Positions 48,041-57,900 of a DNA stretch of 64,000 nt are shown piece by piece. The notes under the pieces were generated by a model. That model was not told the origin of the DNA. It did no database searches and saw only the letters and a list, made by a program, of their open reading frames with translations. Within the stretch, counting starts at the first letter, position 1, and each line of letters opens with the position of its first letter. This DNA comes from Marsupella aquatica (taxonomy: Eukaryota; Marchantiophyta): positions 19,034,001 to 19,098,000 of the forward strand of contig OZ316898.1 of assembly GCA_973895155.1 (NCBI GenBank), in the 5' to 3' direction. A program made the translations under genes and the position numbers.

Positions 48041-49395
48041 AGCTATCCAACACCAAGCGCGCGCAAGCTCTCCTCCTGCCCTCCCTCACTTCAAAAAACA
48101 TCGAATGGGCCTTGTAACCCGACGGGAAGGTCCGAATGCCCAGACAAAACACATTTGCGACGCAGTCCGCATCGCAATTTGTGAATCAGCCCGCTTCGCA
48201 ACTAGTATCTCAACTTTCCAAAACCAATGCGAAACCACACGCTTCACAAAGCTGCAGACACGTGAAAAAACGCTCTCGGGCTCTGTTTTTCCGAAGCTGT
48301 TGCGAAACATTTTGCTTCGCAAATAATGTGACCAAATTCTGAAGCAGGTTGCGAAACAGGTCGGTTCTCAATATCGTGGCAATTCCTGGCGAAATTGTTT
48401 TTCACATTCTTTCCCTCCTCCTTTTGTTTAGGCCATGTAAGTTATACTATGCCCTTTTGTGTAATTAAGAAATTCCGCCGTTTCAAATCCCGGCGTTTGT
48501 TAGGGTTGGGTCTTGGATGAAGCTGGTTTTTTTAGGGGTTAAAAGCGAGATTACCAGTCAAACCTTCCGTTTTTTAAGCTATACATGGTGTGGGTGTAGG
48601 CTAATTTTGATAAGAGTTGGGTTTTGGTTTAAAATTAATAAGTGAGGAAAGGGTTTAGGATTAAAGTTGGGTTTGGGTTTAGGGTTTAAGTCTTTAATTT
48701 TGGGTTTAAGCAGGGTTTGCATTTATGGTTGTAGGCTTTTAGGGTTCAAGCAAGGGTTTAGGGTTTAAAACAAAAGAGAGGAAGGGGATTGGGAGTGAGG
48801 GTCTAGGTTTTTGTAATAGGTCAGAGGTTTGGGGGTGAGGGTTTGGAAAAGGCAAAGCAAGGTTAGATGAGATTAATGTTTTAGTTGTTTTACCATGGGT
48901 TTTATGGGTTTTAATGGGTTTTATGGATCTTTTGGGTTTTAATGGTTTTTCCATGGGTTTTATGCTAACAAAGGAGGAGGAGCTATGACAACTTGCAGGG
49001 TGCGGCACTTTTGCATGAATTGATACTAGCTAATGCGTATGCATTGTATGAGCCCGGGCATCTGGAGGTACAGACTAAAATAGATGGGTCTAGTTAGGCT
49101 TATTCATGTAATTAAAATTTTTGGTTCCCACTATCTATAAAGAGGACATGTATGTAAGGTGTTCGCTTTGTGTACTTGCAGCTTTTCTCATACTTCCAGA
49201 TTCGGTTCATTATTTTAGAGCCACAAGACCTATTGGCACCGCTGAGCCTGGGTCTCAGAAAGGTATTTTTTAGTGTTCCTTTTGTGTTTGGTTTCATGTC
49301 ATCATTACTTGAGAACTTACATTTGTCCAGCTTGATATTGTGATGTTATTTGGTAATAACCCCTAACTTGCAAATTATACATCTTTGTAGGGGCA
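48041..49395. promoter_or_regulatory. Divergent promoter region of the CACTA element
   Basis: This lies between the minus-strand accessory gene and the plus-strand SET/transposase genes. The left part (about 48,145-48,360) holds another cluster of TGCGA/TCGCA motifs. The middle (about 48,640-48,765) is rich in telobox-like GGGTTTAGGGTTTA repeats. Near 48,890-48,960 a GGTTTTATGGGTTTTAATGG-like short repeat occurs. No TATA box is assigned. Confidence 0.6.
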
Positions 49396-50546
49396 ATGTC
49401 TTCATCTTCTGAGATCTCCACCACAGATTCTTCCTCCTCCGATGAAGATATACCACCTCCTCCTCAACCTCACACGACTGCACCTCCTCCTCGTGGTCCA
49501 CCCCGTCAGCTTTGCCAATGTGCCAAATGCGTGGGTCAGCTTTCCCAAAAGTCCTATATATGCACCCAGCATATTGAGAGATATGGACGTTACGGACGTC
49601 ATACAACAGGGGCTTCCTCATCCCATGTGGTAAGTGTTTACGCCTTAGTTTCTACCCTATTTCCACATTGCAATGGTGAAGGTTTTTAATTTCACACCTC
49701 TTGTTGTTTGTTTTGGTTTGGGTGGAATAGGTATCTAGTAGGCCTAGACCTGCGGCATCAGCACCTTATGTCCCATCACAAGGTGTTCTAGATGCTATAG
49801 GCAATGCATTCTCACAAGCCTTGGGTCTAGCAACAGCCCCCTCCAGTCCTAGGGCAGTTGGGGGTGAGCCTGTTGTCCCAAGAGGGAGAAAGCGTTCCAA
49901 GAGACGGCCCCGAGGGGATACTGATTTGTACAAGGCAGTGGTTACCGGTAGGTGGGGTGATTGTGAGTTTACTGGCAGATGTGTTCCTATCATCAAGGAC
50001 TGGGATCCCCAGACTCTTGGTTTGCCACAAGAGCTTTCCTATGGTGAGGAGGTAGAAGTTTGGGGAAGACGTTGGGTTATCAAACCTTCCACACTTGGGG
50101 ATAGACATGGCTATGGAGTTTTTGCTTGTGAAGACATCATTGTGGATACCGAGAGTGGTAGTGGTGGACGCGGTCGAGAAGGACCTACGTTGTTTCCTTA
50201 TGGTGGACCCATCTACAAGAGAAGACATTGGAACATGATCCTTGCACAACATCCTGAGTGGAAGACTTATGCCTTGGAGTTAGATACTTTTGATGGAAAC
50301 ACTAGGAGGTATAGTGAGCAGCGGGTGATAGATGGGGACCCCATACGAACTGGGAATATAGCTGGTTTCATAAACAGTACTGTGGGGACTCGCCCCAAGC
50401 GTAGGCAAAATTGTGAGTGGGTTTTCATTGAGGGTCCTCCACCAGCCCCTTATGGCCAGACATATCATCATGACCATTGTCTGGTTGTAGCTACTAGGAC
50501 CATTCACTCAGGTGATGAGTTGTTTACTCACTATGTGTGGGATTAG
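49396..50546 (+). CDS. CACTA-borne zinc-finger/SET-domain protein
   Basis: Exons 49396..49629 and 49731..50546 (phase 0 join, GTAAGT donor, GAATAG acceptor) give 349 residues. Exon 1 has a Ser/Asp/Pro-rich start and a finger, CQCAKCVG..CTQHIERYGRYGRH. Exon 2 starts with a linker and basic patch (RGRKRSKRRPRG), then a SET fold: GDRHGYGVFACEDI, LFPYGGPIYKRRHW, YALELDTFDGN, VIDGDPIRTGNIAGFINST..NCEWVF and VVATRTIHSGDELFTHY. SET domains use S-adenosylmethionine to methylate lysines, usually in histones. The usual NHSC is replaced by NSTV and there is no post-SET cysteine cluster, so activity is uncertain. Exon 1 can also splice in frame to the transposase acceptor at 50691. I do not know a SET domain as a standard CACTA component. 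Confidence 0.82.
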
Positions 50547-50711
50547 AAAATGACCATACACATGGCGTTTGGCCACATTTTGTATTTACACCAGTACCGA
50601 TATTATTTCATGTTTGCACACCCCCCATATATTCTTCTACATGTTGTAACTATTTGCTTTGTAACTTTCAATTGTTTGCATTGTTTTTAGAATGTGCGAC
50701 CCTCTCAAAAT

Positions 50712-53460
50712 ATGTTACCGCGGAGATTGAGAGCAGCATATCAGGAAATGGGTATGCCGAAAGAAGGACAAGGCTCTGAGTCACATTCCTCATCAAGTGA
50801 CAGTGGAAGCAACAACCCTGATCGCAATGTACCCAGAACATATGAACAGGTTATTGATGACCAAGATAGAGCCATGGATGATTTTATGGTTGATTGGTTT
50901 GGTGTTGACGTCCCTGGTGATGATGCTGAGGTGTCTGCTGATCAAGGAGGTCATGTGCCCCCCAATGATCCACGACCAAGACATACCCCCGAGGGACAGC
51001 GCCAATGGGAGGAAGCAGAGGAACATGCCCGAACTCCTATCTATGAGGGTGCTCGTTTGAGTCGTCTTTCTGCTATCTTGGGGTTGATGAATCTACAGGC
51101 CAAACACAAGGCAAGCAATGCCTTGTTATCTGATATGTTTGCACTTTGCCATGACCTTATGTTACCTTCTGGCAATGTGTTGCCAGGAACTTGGAAGGAG
51201 GCCAAGCGTGTTCTCTCATCAATTGGCATGGAATATCATATCATTCATGCATGTGTGAATGATTGCATGTTATTTCATGGGGCCGATGAGAAGAAGACAC
51301 AGTGTACTGAATCTCATGAGCCACGGTATGACCCCAACATGATTACAAAGAAGGTGCCAAGAAAAGCTGTTCGTTGGTTTCCCATCATTCCTCGGTTGTT
51401 GCACATGTACAGGTGTTCTGATTTGGCAGAGTTGATGGTATGGCATAAGACTCATCGATCAGAGCCTGGTGTTATGCGGTTGCCAATTGACTCTCCTGCA
51501 GTCAAACATATTGAGGAAACATGGCCAGACTTTGCACATGATCCTCGTCATGTGAGGTTGGGATTGGCATCTGATGGGGTTAGTCCTCATGCCCTTGGAG
51601 GCAAGGGAAGACCTACATCAGTTTGGCCTGTGGTTGTGATGAATTACAACCTTCCACCATGGCTATCCATGAAGAAGGGGTTCCTCTTGCTGTCTTTGAT
51701 TATTCCAGGTCCAAAAAAGGTGAAGAACTTTGACACTTATTTGGCACTATTGATTGGAGAACTCCAAAAACTGTGGGGTGGAGTGTGGGCATATGATGGC
51801 AGGAAAAATACAGGAGGCATTCCACGTGTATTTAAATTGAGAGGGGTAGTTTGTTGGACAATGCATGACTATCCTGGTAAGATGACTTTTTGACCATATG
51901 CCACCCTTCTTTGATATGCTCTTTAATATACTTGTTTGTCATGTGACAACCCTAACATTTAGTCTGGTTTTATTTTTGGTGTAACCAGGGTTTGGCTTTG
52001 TCTCTGGATTGCAAACTCAGGGGTACAAAGCTTGCTCCACCTGTGGTCCACAATTGCAAGATATGGCAATTTGGTCCCCATGGCTTAGGAAGATTGTTTA
52101 CATTGGGCATACAAAGTTTCTTCCAATGGGGCATGAGATGAGGTCTGACCCACTTTTATTTTCCTCCTTTGACATGCCCCTTGGTGATATGCGGGAAATT
52201 CCGGAACCAACAACTTTTGGGCATTGGAAGTCACTAGCTGATAGGGTGGCAGACCCTGATGATCCCCTCACCTTTGATGGTACTGGGTTGACGAGGTGGA
52301 GTATACTAGCCAGTTTGCCCTATTGGTCAGAGTTGAAGATCCGCCATCTTTTAGACCCCATGCACATAGAGGGAAATGTGGGGAAGGCGTTGATAGCTCA
52401 TTTTTATGGGGAGAAGGACACTAACTTCAGGGAGGCATGTGAAGAGTTGGAAATGCATCCAGATGTATGGGTACAAGTTGATCCTGCCACAGGTTTGGAA
52501 CATCGTCCTTCTGCTCCTTGGGTGCTTAGTGTTGGCCAAAGACGTGAATTCCGGAATCGTATAGGGGAGATGCGGTTTCCTACAGGCTATGGTGCCAATT
52601 TGAGGAAAGCTTTTGGGATGGAGGACAATCACAAATGGCCACGGTATCTCAAGACACATGACTATCACCGCTTATTGCAGCATATATTGCCAGTGGCAAT
52701 TATAGGGTTGGGGATCAAAGAAGTGCAAGATGCCATTTGGTCATTGGGTCGTTTGTTGAGATGGATATGCTCAAAGGAGATATATGTGGAAGAGATTCCT
52801 GGAATGGAGGTATTGGCAGCTGAGGTGGTTTGCAAGTTGGAGAAGGCCCTCCCTCCTTCCTTCTTTGATTGTCAGGTTCATTTACTTGTGCATCTTGTGA
52901 GGGAGGTTGCCATTGCTGGTCCAGTTCATTGTCGATGGATGTACTGGCTTGAGCGTTACATGTCAATCTTGAAGGCTTATGTACGTAACCGTGCACGAGT
53001 GGAGGGAAGCATAGCTACAGGATACTTGGCTGCAGAGAGCATGTTTTATTGTAGTAACATCTTGGCCACCATTGATCGGACTTTACCACGTACTTGGATG
53101 GAGGAGAGGCAAGAGGAGGAGGACCGTTTAACAGGAGCAACAAAAACACGCATGCTTACATCAACAGAGTGGACACAGTTGAATACATTCATGTTGAGTA
53201 ATAGCAATGTCATGGATGAATGGAGGGAGTTTTATGACAATGCCAAAAGAATGAGTCAAAGGGCAAGGATTTTTCCTAAGTTGCATGAGTTTATGAAGGA
53301 AAAGTTGGTTGAGTTGGATGGCATTTTGGCACAAGGAGGAGATGTCTCACAGTTTCCTACTATGACAAATGACATTCGGACCATCGTTCATGGCCCTTTG
53401 AGAGTGGTAACATCCAAGACGGCCATGTGGACCCAAGGGAGACACTTTAGGTTTCACTAG
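50712..53460 (+). CDS. CACTA transposase (tnp2-type plus DUF4218-like region)
   Basis: Exons 50712..51876 and 51989..53460 (phase 1 junction, CCTG|GTAAG and ACCAG|GG) give about 878 residues. The first ATG in the frame is at 50712. An acceptor at 50690/50691 (TTTTTAG) keeps the frame open upstream, so the first part may really be an internal exon fed by the zinc-finger exon at 49396..49629. Family marks: LASDGVSPHALGGKGRPTS, VVMNYNLPPWLSMKKGFLLL, LIIPGPKKVKNFDTYL, WTMHDYPGFGFVSG..CSTCG, YIGHTKFLP and LPYWSELKIRHLLDPMHIEGNV. The DUF4218-like part follows: LPPSFFDCQVHLLVHLVREV, GPVHCRWMYWLERYM and LKAYVRNRARVEGSIATGYL. It would cut and join the element at its CACTA ends. No disabling change seen. 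Confidence 0.92.
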
Positions 53461-53601
53461 TTCCTAACCTTGTTTTCCATATTCATGTACTACTACTTAA
53501 GATATAGTAATCATTTTACTTAAGATAAGTGTGTTTTTCTCTTTTGGTATGAAAGGTTCCTCATAACATGATTAGTGTTTTTTGTGTAGTAGTAACAATA
53601 T

Positions 53602-54108
53602 ATGGGTCTTGTTAATTTCGGGATTTCTTCCCTTGATGAGAAGAGGGCTCGTACTTTTGATTGTGGAGTTCAAGGGCAGTTTTGTCAGGACTCCCGGAGT
53701 AGCCGACATGACAGGAACATTGTTCGTGATGTTGTGCCACACTATGGGAAGATAGAGGAGATTTTGGTGGTCTCATTTGACAACCAATCTAAGTTTGAGG
53801 AGTATGTCTTCAAGTGCAAGTGGTTCAAAGTGAACCTTGTTGGTAATAATCGCACTGTACTCCAAGATGAGAGTGGGTTTACACGGTTGAGGACAAGTGC
53901 CACTAGTTTTCAAGCATCTCATTGGCAAACGTCAGAGCCATTTACTTTCCCATCTCACTTGGAGCAATGTTTCTACGTTCCATACCCCTTAGACCCAGAG
54001 TGGTCACTTGTCATCACATATGTGCCACGGTCTCGTTCCATTGTTTCAGACAAGCCAGACACTATTTTTGTGTCAGATGTAGAGGACATTGAAGGTGACC
54101 AAGTGTGA
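53602..54108 (+). CDS. DUF4216-like ORF of the CACTA element
   Basis: A frame of 168 codons reading HYGKIEEILVVSFDN..EEYVFKCKWFKVN, DESGFTRL, SEPFTFPSHLEQCFYVPYPLDPEWSLVITYVPRS, ending in an acidic tail. This matches the DUF4216 pattern that usually follows DUF4218 in plant CACTA transposases. Here a stop (53458-53460) separates the two. The ORF begins 142 bp later, after an acceptor-like TTTTTGTGTAG, so it may be a separate protein or an alternative last exon. Molecular role unknown. Confidence 0.78.
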   Translation: MGLVNFGISSLDEKRARTFDCGVQGQFCQDSRSSRHDRNIVRDVVPHYGKIEEILVVSFDNQSKFEEYVFKCKWFKVNLVGNNRTVLQDESGFTRLRTSATSFQASHWQTSEPFTFPSHLEQCFYVPYPLDPEWSLVITYVPRSRSIVSDKPDTIFVSDVEDIEGDQV

Positions 54109-54500
54109 GAGACACTTATGGATATTTAAACCAAAAATCTATATCATGGATTGTTCATGTTGTTTCTTAATTAATATTTCATACACCATTAGTGTGGTAG
54201 GTATTTTCATTTTGGACTCCTACTTTCAAAAGAGGTCATGCATATAAGTGACATGGGTACTCCCTCCCTTATCCCTCCTCCCTCTTTGAACCCAAACTCT
54301 CCTTCCTCTTCCAAAAACTCCATAGCTTTTTCTCCTCCCTCCCTCTTCGCTAAAGTCTCTCCTATTTTTAGTAAACCCTCTTTGGACTCCCTTCTTCCTC
54401 CGTCCCTCATCCACCTTCCAACTCCCTTCCTCCCTCTTTCACCTTTCACCTCCCTCCCTCCTCCTCCCCCATTCAAACTCTAACCTAGATGCACACACAA
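54109..54500. other. Pyrimidine-rich 3' region of the CACTA element
   Basis: After the DUF4216 ORF comes a long CT-rich stretch (about 54,255-54,480) built of CCCTCC/CTTCC-like words, followed by the right subterminal motifs. No coding claim is made. Confidence 0.6.
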
Positions 54501-54509
54501 GTCTAACAT

Positions 54510-55008
54510 AAACGTTTGCGAACTGTTTGCGAAACTAAACAAATCCCAACCAAATCGCAATTATGACATTTAAACCGTTTCTCAATTATTCCATACTATA
54601 CGCTTCACTATTTTGCGATATCCAGACCATCCCACCTTTACCATCCATATCGTTTCGCACATTTTCCATACAAACCCATCGCAAATTGTTTGAAGCTAAC
54701 CTTTTCGCAAACATCCTCCAATCCTAATTGTTTCGCATCATTAATGTTACCGTGGTTTCGGACTTTTGGAGCGGTCGCGGAGCCTTCGTAATGTGTTTTG
54801 TAATCTCTGTAGTTTCGCAAACTATTGTGATACAATAAAGTTCGCAAAATGTTTGCGATGCAAATCGCATGGAAGACCAAAGTTGCGATACCACAAGTAT
54901 CGCAAATTGCGATGCGTATTGAGTCATCAACGGTTTGAAGCATCTGGAATCGCAAACGTGTGTCCGGACTCAAATGAGCTTCGCAAAAGGGCAAAATATG
55001 TTGTAGTG
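54510..55008. repeat. Right subterminal and terminal repeats of the CACTA element
   Basis: About 18 TGCGA/TCGCA motifs on both strands (e.g. GTTTGCGAACTGTTTGCGAA, AAATCGCAA, AGTATCGCAAATTGCGAT), ending in TGTTGTAGTG. Confidence 0.9.
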
Positions 55009-55011
55009 TAA
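55009..55011. other. Target-site duplication, right (TAA)
   Basis: TAA immediately after TTGTAGTG, equal to 45352-45354. Confidence 0.9.
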
Positions 55012-55914
55012 TCAGCCCAGATCTCCCTTTCCCCCCTTCCCTGCTGTAATTAGGTAATTATTCTAAAAAGAGAGGTAAAGTATCAAAACCATAAAATTTT
55101 AAAATTTTAAAGTTTTTATAAGCCCCTTTAAGCAAAATTAAGTTAGTATAAGCTCAAATGGGTAAGGGTACCATTGGAAGACGTCAATGCCACCCTGGTT
55201 TTCACATAGTAAGCATCAAGACGGCAAGAGTTGAATGAAGCTTCAAAAATGAGGTGACGGCCTGGACGGCCTCCTCGCAGGGACGACCAGGACGGCGCCG
55301 TCCTGGACGGCCTCCTCACAAAGATGGCGAAGATGGCGCCGGCTTGGACGGCTTCTACACAAGGACGGCCGGGACGGCACCCATTTTTTGCCAAGGACGG
55401 CCGACTCCTTCCACGCCGGCCTGCGTGAAAAACTTGAGGACGTCTTGGACGGCCTCCACGTAGGGACGTCCGAGATGTCCACCCCGTCACGACCTAACTT
55501 GACGTCCGCCCCGGCCAGAGCCTTTTTTCTCCATTTTGAGGGACGTCCATGGCGGCCGGCAGTAGGGCGCAAGCTTCGACCCTTAGTACTCACTTGTTAG
55601 ACCACCATTCAAGCTTGTTTCAATTGCTATAGCAGCGCAACTTCCTAGAGAATGTTCACCCCGATTTTGAACTGCCATTGATGAGACGTTGAGGAGTATT
55701 GGGTCATCGATGCTCTCTGATTTCTTGGAATTGAAGAAATTGCAATTTCGAGAGCTTCGCTTGATCAAAACTCCTTCATTTCTATCTCTTTTCAGCTCAT
55801 TCCTTCTCCCACAGCAGTGCAGCTACCTTAGATCCCTGAGATTGCATTCTTGAGCCTCAATGCTTAGCCATTTTTAGGAGGAGAGCTCTCGAGCCTTCTC
55901 AGATTTTCTGAGTT
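55012..55914. other. Non-coding interval between CACTA element and retroelement module 1
   Basis: Apart from the minisatellite I see no gene. The start of the LTR-like module probably lies near 55,590-55,620 but has no clear boundary. Confidence 0.5.
55245..55495. repeat. ~42-bp GC-rich minisatellite (GGACGGC core)
   Basis: About four degenerate units, each TTGGACGGC(C/T)TC(C/T)-ACAAGGACG-CCGGGACGGC-like, spanning 55,255-55,485. Both strands stay open by chance because the unit length is a multiple of three, giving spurious Arg/Pro/Gly-rich frames. Confidence 0.8.
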
Positions 55915-57782
55915 ATGGCCACCAGAAGCTTACCAATTAGTAAGGCCATTAGGGTGACCTTACCCCTAGGTCCTAAGGCTTACTTTAGACTCCTTAGTAA
56001 CCTGGTAGAGATGGGCTTGAGTTCCTTACTTTTTCTTCCTTGGGATATGGTGCATGGGTCCATCATTGCCGATTTTCTTCGTCCACCCTGAGCTGGCGCT
56101 TTCCGGAGTTCTACTAGAGGTTCAGCTGATGTGTGTACCACCGCCGTTGTTTCTGAGGTGTACCAGTTGAGCTAGGAGGGAGAGAGACTGATTTCTGTTG
56201 GGGAGGACTTGACTGTCCCCTACTTTAGAGGTACCAGGAACCGGAGGTCTGGTTGGAAGATTGATCAGTGCAGGAACCAGGAGTTAGCTCATCTACTCTG
56301 ATTCCTTCTACCTATCTTTCATCCGACCAAACCCACCAGGGCTATGGTTTACTTGACCAGCTCTATCATCGTATCATGGACCGGCAAGAGGAGGATCAAC
56401 TGGGCCCTAGCTCTTTCGGAGGTGATCGCCAAGCAAGTGGCTGTCCTGTCTACTACCGGTGATACATATCTGACACCCTACTTGGTGCACATTTACTTTT
56501 CGAGAGGCTGCTTGTTACTAGTGGAGCTGAGCAATTGGAGGAGGAGAGCGAGACACTTTGAGCTACCTCAGCCAGAGTTAGCGAGAGAGTTGACTCCACC
56601 ACCGACGACATCTCCAAGACCCCCTCCAATGGAGCAGACGACAGCACCAGATTTACCAGGGATGACTTCTCCCTCTTTTGTTGCTTCCACTTCTTACCCG
56701 TCATGGACTGATTTTGTTGGTGATGTTGAGCGACTAGCTAGTGTGGTTGGTTTCAACCAGCATTTGGTAGATGAGGCCACTAGACTCTTGAGTTGTACCC
56801 CTCCACAGTTACTTGACAGTATTCGTGCTTTGCTTTCCGAGTCTCGTACCGCCCCACCCCCTCATGTTTCACCCCTTGCACCTTCACCACAGCCTGATCA
56901 CCCTATGGATGTGGATGAGCCGGAGGTACCTATTGCTGATCCTTCACTCCCTCCTCCCTCCTCACCTACACCCCCTTTGTACCTGATCCCATTCTTTCCC
57001 CTATTCTCGATTCCCCTATCCCTCCTACATTTACACCTGAGCATCCTCCATCTTCTACCCGTGAGCCTTTACCCCCTTCACCAGTACCCCCTCCAGATCC
57101 ATTTCCCTCCATTGAGGATACCACCCTATCACCCCTTGATGATTCATTTCCCTCTCCTACCAGGGAAGGAAATGAACCCATCCATGAGCCTATTCCCGAG
57201 ACTGAGCCTAAGCCTAAGACTGTAGAGCCTCCCAGTGTACCATTTATAGCTCCTACTCCTTTGATGTCTCAGCCTCCTATTGTCTCTTCTGTTGCCGATA
57301 TTGAGCCTCTTTTCGTCTTTCCCGCCTAGTTTGATAGGATGATTACGTCACTCATCGACGCACGCACTCCTCTTGCACCTCCTTTACCTCCACTTATGTT
57401 TGGTTGTGAGTCTTTCCCTTTTCCACACACCTACGACATGGTTTTGATTTCTCGTGGTATTCTATGGCTGCCTATCGACAAGCTGAGACTACCCACGATT
57501 GAGACTCCTGACCTTTGGAGTTGGGTTTATCATTGTAGAAAGGTCATTGCACCTTTCCCTCTTCCAGATCCAGACATTCCATGGCCATCAGATTACTTTG
57601 TTTGGATTGGATCGGATGGACATCCCATTCGGAAGACCAGTGAGCCCCGTTTGATTCGTTACCGTGAGGACCTTTTCCGTCGACAGTATTTGAAGGGACA
57701 GAGGACCAAAGGGAAGATAGCCCTTGGTTATGTAGCTCGCCTCCCTCTACTTGTAGTCAACCCTCCTCCTATTACAATATGA
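55915..57782 (+). pseudogene. Retroelement module 1: decayed plant transposon-protein ORF
   Basis: The ATG at 55915 opens MATRSLPISKAIRV..PKAYFRLLSNLVEMGLSSLLFLPWDMV, then a stop near 56,088. Similarity to the intact copy at 59505 resumes across several frames: DLTVPYFRGTRNRRSGWKIDQC, FHPTKPTRAMVYL, WTGKRRINWALALSEVIAKQV. From 56,344 one frame runs through a Pro-rich linker and LVDEATRLLSCTPPQLLDSIRALL. A frame change falls near 56,970 and an in-frame TAG near 57,328, before FDRMITSLIDAR..PWPSDYFVWIGSDGHPIRKT to the stop at 57,782. The first part resembles the putative plant transposon protein domain often annotated near Gypsy-type elements (identity inferred from the module-2 comparison). 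Confidence 0.65.
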
Positions 57783-57880
57783 GATTAGTATTTTATTTTG
57801 TAGACTTTTACTTAGCTTTGACTATTTGACTATCCCTTAGTCAAAGTTGACTTTTATTTTACTCAGTTTAGACTTAGGAA

Positions 57881-57900
57881 ATGAAGAGGCATGTCTCTTC
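57881..57900. promoter_or_regulatory. Conserved 20-bp dyad, module 1
   Basis: ATGAAGAGGCATGTCTCTTC, identical to 61801-61820. It contains the inverted repeat GAAGAG/CTCTTC around GCATGT. It lies about 100 bp after the module-1 ORF, and about 375 bp after the ORF in module 2. The role (promoter, terminator or packaging signal) is unknown. Confidence 0.75.

Larger units (their letters stand above)
45355..55008 (+). mobile_element. Complete CACTA (En/Spm) DNA transposon, 9,654 bp
   Basis: The left end begins CACTACAACA and the right end finishes TGTTGTAGTG, its exact inverse. A second shared block, CCCTTTTGCGAA, lies about 19-20 bp in from both ends. The 3 bp just outside are TAA on both sides (45352-45354 and 55009-55011), the 3-bp target duplication typical of CACTA elements. 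Both subterminal regions are packed with TGCGA/TCGCA motifs. Inside lie a minus-strand accessory gene, a zinc-finger/SET gene, a tnp2-type transposase with a DUF4218-like region, and a DUF4216-like ORF. All main ORFs are open, so the copy looks young and possibly autonomous. Confidence 0.95.

Noticed and set aside
48640-48770. True interstitial telomere
   Set aside because: TTTAGGG-like words are irregular and mixed with other sequence, so telobox-like repeats is the safer description.
54207-54483. Gly/Glu-rich and Pro/Ser-rich frames at the right side of the CACTA element
   Set aside because: They arise from a long pyrimidine-rich stretch; low complexity on both strands.
55143-55600. Arg/Pro/Gly-rich frames open on both strands
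   Set aside because: They are a product of a 42-bp tandem repeat whose unit is a multiple of three.
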